This document shows positions 33,375 to 41,619 of a stretch of 64,000 nucleotides of DNA, piece after piece (the first letter of the stretch is position 1; the number at the start of each line of letters is the position of its first letter). The stretch comes from Streptomyces canus (GTDB lineage: Bacteria > Actinomycetota > Actinomycetes > Streptomycetales > Streptomycetaceae). The stretch is taken from assembly GCF_030815415.1 (NCBI RefSeq), contig NZ_JAUSWW010000002.1, positions 62,001 to 126,000 on the forward strand. The letters are read 5' to 3'. The notes beneath the pieces are model-generated. The model ran no database searches, had not been told where the DNA came from, and worked only from the letters and a program-made list of their open reading frames with translations. The position numbers were made by a program, and so were the translations under genes.

Positions 33375-34874
33375 TCAGCGGATGCTCTGGGCGTACGTGA
33401 ACAGGCCGTACGGGTCGTAGAGGGCCTTGGTCGCGGCGAGCCGCGGGTAGTTCTCGGCGTAGTAGGACCGCTTCCAGTCCTTCAGGGCCGGGTCGATGAA
33501 GTTCTGGTAGGTCTCGCCGCTGGAGTAGGGGTCGATCGCGGCGAACCCGCGGTCCACCCACAGCCGGGCGGCCGCCCGGCCCTCGGCGGTCGGTGAACTG
33601 GGGATGGTGGCCAGGTAGTTGGTGGTGTAGAGGCTGTCGCGGTGCACGTACGCGGTCGCCGTGCGGGCGAGGTCGGCGGCGGCTCCGCCCACCGGGAGAA
33701 CCTGCAGCTGGTGGATCTGGCCGGCTTGGCGGTCCGCGTCGAACACGGCGAGGGCCGCCGCCCACCCGTTGCGGGCCATGGGGGTCTTGAACATGCGGCT
33801 GCGTTCGAGGCCGAACGCGGGCCGGGTCAGCTGCCCTTCGGGGTGCAGGTCGGCGGCCCGGTGGCACTGCTCGGTGGTCCTGGTGGCGCAGCCGTAGACG
33901 CCCGTCATCAGCGAGCGGTGCGGCATGACGGCGTCCACCCGGGAGGCGGGCGGCCCGGTCAGGGTGAGCAACCGGCCCACTTCGTCGGCGAGTTGGGCGG
34001 CCGTGCCGGTGGAGACCAGCCGGATCGCGGGCACCGGGGTGGCGCCGGGCGCCGCGTCGGGGAGCGTGATCACGGCGGCGCCGCCGATGGCGCGGGGGGC
34101 GTCCACCAGCCAGCGGGCGTATCCGTCGAGCATGTCGAGCGCCTTGTCGTAGGCGAAGACGAGCGTCGCGGTGGCCACGTCGGTGACGGCGGAGGCGGTG
34201 GCGGTGTACGAGGTGACGACGCCGAAGTTGCCGCCGCCACCGCCGCGTATCGCCCAGAACAGATCGCTGTGCCGGTTCGGTGCGGCGGTCACGATCCGGC
34301 CGTCGGCCAGGACGACGGTCGCGGAGGTCAGGGCGTCGCAGGCCACGCCGAGCGGGCGGGTCAAAAAGCCGAGGCCGCCGCCCTGGAGGAAGCCGCCGGC
34401 CGCGACGGTGGGGCCGGCGCCGCCGACCACGGCGAGCCCCGCGGGGGCCAGCGCGTTCAGCAGGTCGACGTTCTGGGCGCCGGGCCCGAACGTCGCCGTA
34501 GTGCCGGTGAGGCTGATGGAGTTCAGCCGGGACACGTCGACGACCAGGCCGGTGGTGGTGGAGTAGCCGCCCAGGCTGTGGCCGCCGCTGCGGATGGCGA
34601 CGGGCAGGTCGTTGTCCTGCACGAACGTCAGGCACAGGGCGACGTCGGCCGCGCTCGCGCAGTACGCGACGGCCTGCGGGTCGATGGTGTCGAACTGCTG
34701 GAGTTCGAGCTGTTTGGCAGTGGCGTAGGAGGCTTCGCCGGGCAGCACGAGGGTGCCCGAAAGACGGCCGCGCAGCTGCTCCCAGGGAGCGGCTGCGCGG
34801 GCTGGGGAGGGGTGGAGGGCGGCGAGCGCGAGGGCTCCGCCGGAGGCTCCGAGGAGTGTTCTTCGACTGATCAT
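33375..34874 (-). CDS. Exported BBE-type FAD-linked oxidase
   Basis: A 499-residue FAD oxidase of the berberine-bridge/GOOX class. It opens with a twin-arginine leader (ISRRTLLGA, then a hydrophobic stretch to AAA at about 29). The FAD domain has RSGGHSLGGYS with His99 and PLGVACDALTS with Cys179, so bicovalent attachment is possible. The BBE C-terminus ends YDPYGLFTY. Exported members oxidise finished antibiotics outside the cell (AknOx-like), so late oxidation of the product is a reasonable inference. A TTG at 34886 is an alternative start. Confidence 0.87.
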   Translation of the reverse strand: MISRRTLLGASGGALALAALHPSPARAAAPWEQLRGRLSGTLVLPGEASYATAKQLELQQFDTIDPQAVAYCASAADVALCLTFVQDNDLPVAIRSGGHSLGGYSTTTGLVVDVSRLNSISLTGTTATFGPGAQNVDLLNALAPAGLAVVGGAGPTVAAGGFLQGGGLGFLTRPLGVACDALTSATVVLADGRIVTAAPNRHSDLFWAIRGGGGGNFGVVTSYTATASAVTDVATATLVFAYDKALDMLDGYARWLVDAPRAIGGAAVITLPDAAPGATPVPAIRLVSTGTAAQLADEVGRLLTLTGPPASRVDAVMPHRSLMTGVYGCATRTTEQCHRAADLHPEGQLTRPAFGLERSRMFKTPMARNGWAAALAVFDADRQAGQIHQLQVLPVGGAAADLARTATAYVHRDSLYTTNYLATIPSSPTAEGRAAARLWVDRGFAAIDPYSSGETYQNFIDPALKDWKRSYYAENYPRLAATKALYDPYGLFTYAQSIR

Positions 34875-34891
34875 GTCCGGTCCCAATACAA

Positions 34892-34921
34892 GCGCCCCCG
34901 GCCCTTGTGGGCCGGGGGCGC
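34892..34921 (-). terminator. Terminator after MFS gene
   Basis: GCGCCCCCGGCCC and its exact complement flank the loop TTGT, 15 bases past the MFS stop. It separates the pump from the oxidase gene. Confidence 0.78.
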
Positions 34922-34935
34922 GGACGGTGGTGCGG

Positions 34936-36570
34936 TCAGTGCGCGGCGGTGGCGTCCTTGGCGGGCGCGGTCTCCGGCTGCGCGGGCGGCGCGCCGTGTC
35001 CCATGCCCGAGGGGGTCGGCCCGCCCTTGAGGGCGAGGCACAGGGCCGCGCCGGCGAACATCGTCAGGGCGGGCACCAGCATGGTGGGCTGGAGCGCGTC
35101 GACGAAGCCCTGGTGGAAGACCTTGCCGGCCAGTTCCTGGATGGTGTGGGCGACGTCCTGCGGTACGTCCGCCGGCAGCGAGGCGCTCTGCTGGGTGCCG
35201 ACCTCGACCTGCTGGGCGCCGTCGGCGAACCCGGAGACGAAGTCGGCCCGGTAGTCCTGGGGCAGCGACTGGGCGGCGGTGGCGGCCTCCTCGCGCAGCG
35301 CGGAGACCAGCTTGGCCTGGAGCACCGCGCCGATGACGGCGCCGGCGAGCACGGAGCCGACCTGGCGCAGCGCGTTGTTGACGCCGGAGGCGGCGCCGGT
35401 CAGGTGCGGCGGCACGTTGCGCATCACTTCGGCGCCCATCGGGGCGAAGGTGCAGCCGGCGCCGAGCCCGGCGACGAAGAGCGGGCCGACGAACGCGGTC
35501 CAGGAGCTGTCGGTGTCGGCGACCATGAAGATCCAGGTGATGCCGATGCCGAACATCGACAGGCCCGCCGTCAGGATGTACTTGCCGCCGAACTTCTCCG
35601 CCAGGATGCCGGCCGGGCCGGCCGTGAACATCGAGCCGAGCGCGAGGGGCACCAGGACCAGGCCGGTCTTGATCGGGCTGAAGCCCAGCACGGACTGCAG
35701 GTAGATCGTGGTCGGCAGGAGGATGCCGAGGACACCGAAGGACACCGCGATGCCGACGAGGTTGACGACGGAGAAGTTGCGGTCCTTGAACAGGGAGAAC
35801 GGCAGCAGCGGCTCGTTGTCCTGCTGGCCGCGCTCGTACATCAGGAAGGCGCCGATCAGGACGGCGGCGGAGACGAGCAGCGTCCAGATGAAGCCGTTCC
35901 ACTCGTAGCGCTCACCCTCGATGAGGCCGAAGGCCAGGCAGAACAGCGCACCCGAGGCGATGATCACGCCCATCAGGTCGAAGCGGTGCTTGACCACCCG
36001 CACGTTCTTGGGGATGAGCTTGAAGCCGAGCACCAGCACCAGCAGGCCGACCGGGATGTTGACGAAGAACACCCACCGCCAGTCCAGGTGGGTGACCAGC
36101 AGACCGCCGAGCGTCGGGCCGACCGCTCCGGAGACACCCGCGACCGCGCCCCACACGCCGTAGGCGGCGCCGCGCTTCTCCGGCGGGAACACGTCGGTGA
36201 TGATCGACAGGGTCTGCGGCATCAGCATCGCCGCGCCCACCCCCTGCAGCGCGCGGAACGCGATCAGCTGGGAGGGGTCCTGGGCCAGACCGCAGGCCAG
36301 GGAGGCGAGGGTGAACAGGGCCACGCCGGACAGGAAGAGGTTGCCCTTGCCCCGGATGTCACCCAGCCGCCCCGCGGTGATGATCAGCGTGGCGAGGACC
36401 AGGGTGTAGGCGTTGACGACCCACAGGATCTTGTCGAGCGAGGCACCGAGGTCGTCGGTCATGTCCGGGATGGCGATGTTCACGATCGTCAGGTCGACCA
36501 GGGTCATCACGAACCCCAGGCACAGGACGCTCAGAACCGCCCACGGGTTGGTCTGCCGTTCTTGAGTCAT
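34936..36570 (-). CDS. MFS efflux pump, 14-TM DHA2 type
   Basis: A 544-residue drug/H+ antiporter of the EmrB/QacA type with 14 predicted membrane segments. Family motifs are LDLTIVNIAIPDM-like near the start (TLVDLTIVNIAI), WVVNAYTL, GRLGDIRGKG (motif A), FRALQGVGAAMLMP and the antiporter motif C near GVSGAVGPTLGGLL. A long periplasmic-side loop precedes the last helix. The ATG at 36570 follows AAGGAGAGG. It is the likely self-resistance exporter of the polyketide. Confidence 0.93.
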   Translation of the reverse strand: MTQERQTNPWAVLSVLCLGFVMTLVDLTIVNIAIPDMTDDLGASLDKILWVVNAYTLVLATLIITAGRLGDIRGKGNLFLSGVALFTLASLACGLAQDPSQLIAFRALQGVGAAMLMPQTLSIITDVFPPEKRGAAYGVWGAVAGVSGAVGPTLGGLLVTHLDWRWVFFVNIPVGLLVLVLGFKLIPKNVRVVKHRFDLMGVIIASGALFCLAFGLIEGERYEWNGFIWTLLVSAAVLIGAFLMYERGQQDNEPLLPFSLFKDRNFSVVNLVGIAVSFGVLGILLPTTIYLQSVLGFSPIKTGLVLVPLALGSMFTAGPAGILAEKFGGKYILTAGLSMFGIGITWIFMVADTDSSWTAFVGPLFVAGLGAGCTFAPMGAEVMRNVPPHLTGAASGVNNALRQVGSVLAGAVIGAVLQAKLVSALREEAATAAQSLPQDYRADFVSGFADGAQQVEVGTQQSASLPADVPQDVAHTIQELAGKVFHQGFVDALQPTMLVPALTMFAGAALCLALKGGPTPSGMGHGAPPAQPETAPAKDATAAH

Positions 36571-36646
36571 GTTCCTCTCCTTGTCGCGGCGTCTAAGGCG
36601 CTCACGTTGTGTGGCGGTGCACCCAAGAGGGCGGTGCCGGTCCGGG

Positions 36647-36683
36647 TGTGACATGCACGCGCGGCGGTGAGACGCACGTCACA
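36647..36683. promoter_or_regulatory. TGTGAC / GTCACA dyad upstream of MFS gene
   Basis: TGTGAC and GTCACA form a widely spaced inverted pair 77-113 bases upstream of the MFS start, at the end of the dienelactone-hydrolase gene. It echoes the outer arms of the dyad at 29826-29883. Confidence 0.35.
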
Positions 36684-36684
36684 T

Positions 36685-37500
36685 TCAGGCCGTGGGGGTG
36701 AGGCGTTCCCGCAGGAAGGCGACGACCCGGGTGCGGGCGGTAAGGGCCTGGTGGCCCGGTGCCTCGCGCACCTCGACGGTCAGCACGGAGTGGGCGCTCT
36801 TGGCGAAACCGCCCGCGTTGCCGGGAGCGGAGTCGAGTTCGATGACCTCGAAGGCGTCCCCGAGCCGGGCACGGAGCGTGCCGAACCGCTCGGCCGGGGA
36901 GATGCCGTCCTTGCTGAAACGCAGACCCAGCACGCACAGTCCCTCGCCGCGCGTGCGGGCCACGACGGCGTCGAGCTCCTCGGCGGCGAGCCCGGCGTCG
37001 GCCTTGCGGGTGCGGTTCGTCGGGAACGGCACCGAGGGCTGGCTGACGACGGGGGCGAGGACGGCGGGATCGACGGCGGCGGCCAGCGCGAACCCGCCGG
37101 TGAAGCACATGCCGATGACGCCGACGCCGGGGCCCGGGGTGCGCGCGGCCAGATCACGGGCGAGCGCCCGCAGATAGTCCGCGACGGGGCGGCGGGCGTT
37201 CGTGGCGAAGGCCCGGAACTCGGCCGACACGCACAGCCGGGCCACCACCCCCAGGGTGTAGGGCGGGGAGTCCGCACGGCCGGGGGTGCCGAACAGGGAG
37301 GGGACCGTGACCGTGAACCCCTCCTTGACCAGGTGCTCGGCCAGGCCCAGCACCTCGGGGGTGATGCCGGGGATCTCCGGGACGAGGATCACCCCGGGCC
37401 CGGCCCCCTTCTCGTACACGTCGTGGGTGACGGAACCGGCGGTGAAGGAGCGCCGGCTCCATCCGGTCAGGTCAGAGGTCGGTGCGGTGCCGGTCGTCAC
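36685..37500 (-). CDS. Dienelactone-hydrolase-family protein
   Basis: A 271-residue alpha/beta hydrolase of the dienelactone type with a Cys nucleophile: GVIGMCFTGGFAL (Cys132), and a late His in SAHSVLT. PEIPGITPEV near residue 45 is the usual oxyanion-side segment. In the PKS context it may cleave or form a lactone or serve as a cyclase-like enzyme. A strong terminator separates it from the monooxygenase gene upstream. Confidence 0.82.
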   Translation of the reverse strand: MTTGTAPTSDLTGWSRRSFTAGSVTHDVYEKGAGPGVILVPEIPGITPEVLGLAEHLVKEGFTVTVPSLFGTPGRADSPPYTLGVVARLCVSAEFRAFATNARRPVADYLRALARDLAARTPGPGVGVIGMCFTGGFALAAAVDPAVLAPVVSQPSVPFPTNRTRKADAGLAAEELDAVVARTRGEGLCVLGLRFSKDGISPAERFGTLRARLGDAFEVIELDSAPGNAGGFAKSAHSVLTVEVREAPGHQALTARTRVVAFLRERLTPTA

Positions 37501-37539
37501 GGCGAACTCCTAGTGAGGCAGGCGCGGTTGGTGGCCGCG

Positions 37540-37579
37540 CCCTGGTCGTCGTACGACGTGGGCCCTACGACGACCAGGG
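37540..37579 (-). terminator. Perfect 14-bp hairpin
   Basis: CCCTGGTCGTCGTA and its exact complement flank a 12-base loop. It begins 13 bases past the stop of the ABM gene and probably ends the KS-containing transcript. Confidence 0.78.
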
Positions 37580-37592
37580 TGCCGCCGGCCGG

Positions 37593-37958
37593 TCAGGCGA
37601 CGCAGATGCCCTCGACGGCGATCTTCTCGTAGATGTGCGGGTAGGCCGTGATGCCGTCGGGGTACTTGGCCGCCGACTGCTGGAACTCCGGCTTGCTGAA
37701 GGCGGCGAACAGGGCCTCGGTGGACTCCCATACGGCCACGTTCACCAGCAGGCGGCTGCCGGCGATGCCCTTGTGCAGCTGGGTCTGGATGCAGCCTGGG
37801 CTGCCCTTCATGTACGCGGCGTCCTCCTGCCAGATCTTGAGGAACTCGTCGTACAGCTCGGCCGGCACGTCGAAGACGTTGACGAGTGTGATCGGCCCGC
37901 TCTTCTCCTGGAACTGCTTGATGAGGGGGGTGGCCGGGTCCAGCGCCTCGATCTTCAT
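37593..37958 (-). CDS. ABM-type (ActVA-Orf6-like) monooxygenase
   Basis: A 121-residue dimeric alpha-beta barrel protein: PITLVNVFDVPAELYDEFLKIW, CIQTQLHKGIAGSR, NVAVWESTEALFAAF. The pattern fits the antibiotic biosynthesis monooxygenase family, whose members oxidise anthrone-like intermediates to quinones without cofactor. It lies 26 bases after the F420-type gene in the KS operon. Confidence 0.85.
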   Translation of the reverse strand: MKIEALDPATPLIKQFQEKSGPITLVNVFDVPAELYDEFLKIWQEDAAYMKGSPGCIQTQLHKGIAGSRLLVNVAVWESTEALFAAFSKPEFQQSAAKYPDGITAYPHIYEKIAVEGICVA

Positions 37959-37984
37959 CTGTTTCCTTCCTGGTGGCGGGGTGC

Positions 37985-38590
37985 TCAGAGCTCTTGCGGG
38001 TCGAGGTCGTCGGGGGTGATCTCCAGGACCGGGATGGGGCGGGCGGCGCGCTTTTGGAACTCGGCGATGAAGGGGAAGACCTCGCAGAACTCCCGCCACC
38101 TGCGGTCGCGTTCGTCGCCGGCGAGGATCCGCACGGTGGCCGGGAACTGCTCGGGGCCGATGTCCACGCTCACCTGCGGGGTGGCGCGCACGTTGTGGAA
38201 CCAGGCGGGGTGGCTGGCCTGCGGGCCACCGGGCACGTCGAAGTGGCCGGGGGCGGCGCACACGATGTAGCGGCCGTTGTCGTAGACGTAGCCGACCGGC
38301 AGGGTGCGCTTGAGGCCCGTCTTGCGGCCGGTGGTGGTCAGCAGCATCGCGTCGAGGCGCCCGAAGTGCCCCATGATCTTTCCGCGGGACTTGCGGTACA
38401 GGAACAGATGCAGGTGCAGGAAGGACTTGTTGACCTTCTTGACGTACTTGTTCGGCGGCTTGGAGTACAGGTAGACGTTGAAGCGGGTGAACGCCTGCAC
38501 CAGCGGGTTGGTGTCCTCCATCTGGGGGCGGGTGGCGGACCAGGAGGACAGCGCCGCCTCGTCCTCGGGTCGTGCGGTGGTCTGGGACAT
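37985..38590 (-). CDS. Second F420-type nitroreductase-family protein
   Basis: A 201-residue protein with TTTGRKTGLKRTLPVGYVYDN, ASHPAWFHNVRATPQVSVDIG and FCEVFPFIAEFQKR, diagnostic of deazaflavin-dependent reductases. The N-terminal 60 residues are basic and longer than in the 138-residue paralogue at 32.3 kb. It probably performs a separate reduction in the pathway. It is 12 bases from the halogenase gene. Confidence 0.85.
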   Translation of the reverse strand: MSQTTARPEDEAALSSWSATRPQMEDTNPLVQAFTRFNVYLYSKPPNKYVKKVNKSFLHLHLFLYRKSRGKIMGHFGRLDAMLLTTTGRKTGLKRTLPVGYVYDNGRYIVCAAPGHFDVPGGPQASHPAWFHNVRATPQVSVDIGPEQFPATVRILAGDERDRRWREFCEVFPFIAEFQKRAARPIPVLEITPDDLDPQEL

Positions 38591-38602
38591 GGCCGTCCTT
38601 CC

Positions 38603-40297
38603 TTAGAGCGCCTTCTTGCCCTGGAGAGCCGAGCGCAGGCCGCTCTTGACCAGGGAGCGGGCGATGTCGCGCATCTCGCCCTCGGGGGCCTTGCGCAGCG
38701 ACCAGTTCATGAACTTGGCGACCATCGCGGTGGTCGGGTACACGAACCGCGTGGAGTCGTCGTCCTTCCAGCCGAACACCGGGTTCAGGCCCTCGCACTC
38801 ACGCAGCGCCGTAAAGATCGTGTCCGCCGCGGTGTCCCCGTCCAGCTCGCCGATCTCGTACTTCTCGCACACCTCGGCGGTCAGTTCGAGGATCTTCTTG
38901 AACTCGTCGTGCGGCCACCACAGGCCCGGGTACGGGGTGTTCTCCAGCTCCTTGAGGTGCTGTTCGTTCCCGTCGAGTTCGTACTGCACGCGGGCCCGGT
39001 GCAGCCGCATCACGCCCGGTGTGAGGAACCCGCCCCACACCCGGAACACCGCATTCCACAGCCGGAAGTGGGAGAAGGAGATGTAGGAGGCGTTGACGAG
39101 GTCGTCGTTGTACTGGAGCAGACCGCGCTCCAGCTGCTCGACGTACTCGAACCGCTCCACCGACCAGTCGTCGTCCTTGACCGACTCCAGGATGCGCGTG
39201 CACAGCGAGTACACCACCTCGAAGGTGTTGGACAGGCCGCGCGAGTACAGCGGGTCCAGGAACCCGGCCGCGTGCGACATCAGGCACCAGCGCGGGCCGA
39301 TGGACCGGCTGGAGGAGTACTGCAGGCGGTCCGTGGAGATCCACTCACGGACCCGCTTGGCGCCCACGAACTGCCGCTTGACCGCCGGGTACTTGTCGAG
39401 GAAGCCCTGCCACTCCTGCTCGGGCGTGAGGTCGGTGGGCTTGGGGTAGGTGCGCTCGTCCATGGTGATGCCGACCGAGCACATCGGGTTCTTGGAGCCC
39501 TTGACGTTGTCGAACGGGATGATCCAGAACCAGCCGCGCTCGATGAGGTGGTGCAGGGTGCCGCCGTGCCACTGGGCGGGCGGCCGCTTGCTGACCGGGT
39601 GGTGCGAGACGTCGTCGAACGGCTTGACGCCGATGTAGTGCGTGAACATCGAGCGGGCGTGGTGCTTGAAGCGGGCGGGCTGCTCACGCAGGGCGAACTT
39701 CTCCGCCAGCGGGGAGCGGAAGCCGCTCGCGTCGATCAGGTACTTGGCCCGGAACACCTCGCCGTTGCGGCCCGTGATGGTGACGCCGTCGTCGTCGAAG
39801 TCGAGGTCGGTGGCGAACCAGTTCTGCCGGGTGACACAGCCGTACTTGGCGGCGACGTTGAAGTAGTACTGGTCGCTGTCCTGGCGGAACAGATGGCTGG
39901 CGTCGGTGAGGACCTTGGGGATGACGAACATCGTCGCCTGCTCCGGGTCCGGCTCCCGGCCCGCCTCGTGCTTGATGAACCCGAAGCTCTGCTTCTTGCC
40001 GTGGTGCGGGCCGATGTTGTCGGCGACCGCCTTGGCGCTGAGCAGATGGCCGAGCTCGGGGACGTCGAAGCGCGACTTGAGAATGTGCAGCCACTCGATG
40101 AGCTGCGGCGTCATCGACTCGCCGACCGCGAACCGCGGATGCTGCCCGGCGTCCACGAGGACCACCTTGGTGCCCTGACGGGCCAGGATCGCCCCCGCGA
40201 CCGAGCCGGCCAGGCCCGATCCCAGGATGAAGACATCGCAGTGCTGGACGTTGTCGGACCTCTTGGCCTGGCCCTTGGCCATCACCTTGCTGGCCAT
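38603..40297 (-). CDS. Flavin-dependent halogenase
   Basis: A 564-residue FADH2-dependent halogenase with GSGLAGSVAGAILARQG, VGESM, GKKQSFGFIKHEAG, YLIDASGFRSPLA, the family motif RGWFWIIPF, and AHAAGFLDPLYSRG-type sequence (SHAAGFLDPLYSRGLSN). It is a paralogue of the halogenase half of the 23.3-26.6 kb gene. The ATG at 40297 follows GAGAGGG. An alternative GTG at 40360 overlaps the CLF stop (GTGA), adding 21 residues. It is encoded directly after the CLF, so chlorination or bromination of the polyketide is expected. Confidence 0.9.
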   Translation of the reverse strand: MASKVMAKGQAKRSDNVQHCDVFILGSGLAGSVAGAILARQGTKVVLVDAGQHPRFAVGESMTPQLIEWLHILKSRFDVPELGHLLSAKAVADNIGPHHGKKQSFGFIKHEAGREPDPEQATMFVIPKVLTDASHLFRQDSDQYYFNVAAKYGCVTRQNWFATDLDFDDDGVTITGRNGEVFRAKYLIDASGFRSPLAEKFALREQPARFKHHARSMFTHYIGVKPFDDVSHHPVSKRPPAQWHGGTLHHLIERGWFWIIPFDNVKGSKNPMCSVGITMDERTYPKPTDLTPEQEWQGFLDKYPAVKRQFVGAKRVREWISTDRLQYSSSRSIGPRWCLMSHAAGFLDPLYSRGLSNTFEVVYSLCTRILESVKDDDWSVERFEYVEQLERGLLQYNDDLVNASYISFSHFRLWNAVFRVWGGFLTPGVMRLHRARVQYELDGNEQHLKELENTPYPGLWWPHDEFKKILELTAEVCEKYEIGELDGDTAADTIFTALRECEGLNPVFGWKDDDSTRFVYPTTAMVAKFMNWSLRKAPEGEMRDIARSLVKSGLRSALQGKKAL

Positions 40298-40356
40298 ACG
40301 CGCCACCCTCTCTTCTGACGTTGTCTGAGCCTTCTGTGTCGGGGCCCGGTCGGCGT

Positions 40357-41619
40357 TCACGAGCCGCTCCGGCGCACGACCATCGCGGAGTTGAAGCCGC
40401 CGTGGCCGCGGGCGAGGACCAGCGCGGTGTCCACCCGGGCACTGCGCGCCTCGCCGGTGACCAGGTCCAGGCGGTAGGCCGGGTCGGGGGTGACGTGGGC
40501 GGTGGGCGGGATCACGCCGTCCCGGATGGACAGCAGGGCCGCGGCCACGTCCAGGGAGGCGGCGCCGGACAGCAGGCGTCCGGTCATCGTCTTGGGCGCG
40601 GTCACCGGGACCGCTTCGGGGCCGAAGACTTGGGTCACCGCGTCCGCCTCGGCCCGGTCGAGCTCGGGGATCGCGGCGGCGTCCGCGAACACCACGTCGA
40701 CATCACCGGCATCGGTGCCGGCGTCCGCGAGTGCCTGGCGGATGGCCCGCTCCAGGCCCGGCTCGCGGCCGGTGCCGGGCGGCGGGTCGAAGGTGGCCGC
40801 GTATCCGGCGATCTCGCCGTACACGCGGGCCCCGCGCTCCCGGGCCGCCTCGGCGTCCTCGAGGATGAGCAGGGCGCCGCCCTCGCCCGGCACATGGCCG
40901 GCCGCCTCGATGTCGAAGGGCAGATAGGCGCGGCCGGGGTCGTCGCTGGTGGACAGGCGGCCGGCGGCGAGCTGCGCGACATGCCCCCACGGGCAGATCG
41001 AGCCGTCGACGCCACCGGAGACGATCAGCTTGCTGCCCTTGCGGATCTGCCGCCGGCCCTGCGCGAGGGCGTCCAGGCCCCCGGCCTGGTCGGAGACGAC
41101 GACGCCGCTGGGGCCGCGCATGCCGTGCCGGATGGAGATCTGGCCGGTGTTGACGGCGTAGAACCAGGCGAAGGACTGGTACGCGCTGACGTACTGGCCG
41201 CCCTTGCTCCACAGCGCCTGCAGTTCGCGCTGGCCGAACTCGAAGCCGCCGGAGGAGCTGGCGGTGACCACGCCCATGTCGAAGGGCGCCCACTCGCCGG
41301 GCGTGACGCCCGCGTCCGCGAGGGCCCAGTCGGCGGCGACCAGCGCGAGGCGGGTCATGTGGTCGGTCTGCGGCAGCAGCCGGCCCGGCAGATGGTCCTC
41401 GGCGACGAAGCCGGGGACCTCGCCGGACAGGCGGGCCGGATAGCCGGAGGCGTCGAAGCGCCGGATCTCGCCGATGCCGCTGCGGCCCTCGACGGTGGCG
41501 CTCCAGAAGTCCTCGGTGCCCAGGCCGTTGGGGGCGGTGACGCCGAGTCCGGTGACGACGACGCGGGTGGTCGTGGCCAAGGTGGCGGTGGCCGTGCTCA
41601 GGGATTCGGTCGTCTTCAT
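40357..41619 (-). CDS. KS-beta / chain length factor
   Basis: A 420-residue thiolase-fold protein homologous to KS-alpha but with the active-site Cys replaced by Gln (VVSDQAGGLDAL, Gln178), the mark of chain-length factors that decarboxylate malonyl-ACP and set polyketide length. TGLGVTAPNGLG opens it, and GHGGFNSAMVV closes it. Its ATG overlaps the KS-alpha stop by four bases. Chain length cannot be read off reliably by eye. Confidence 0.95.
   Translation of the reverse strand: MKTTESLSTATATLATTTRVVVTGLGVTAPNGLGTEDFWSATVEGRSGIGEIRRFDASGYPARLSGEVPGFVAEDHLPGRLLPQTDHMTRLALVAADWALADAGVTPGEWAPFDMGVVTASSSGGFEFGQRELQALWSKGGQYVSAYQSFAWFYAVNTGQISIRHGMRGPSGVVVSDQAGGLDALAQGRRQIRKGSKLIVSGGVDGSICPWGHVAQLAAGRLSTSDDPGRAYLPFDIEAAGHVPGEGGALLILEDAEAARERGARVYGEIAGYAATFDPPPGTGREPGLERAIRQALADAGTDAGDVDVVFADAAAIPELDRAEADAVTQVFGPEAVPVTAPKTMTGRLLSGAASLDVAAALLSIRDGVIPPTAHVTPDPAYRLDLVTGEARSARVDTALVLARGHGGFNSAMVVRRSGS

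Noticed and set aside
37973..40318. A 781-residue plus-strand frame opposite the halogenase
   Set aside because: It is a shadow of the halogenase; no motif or ribosome-binding site is seen.
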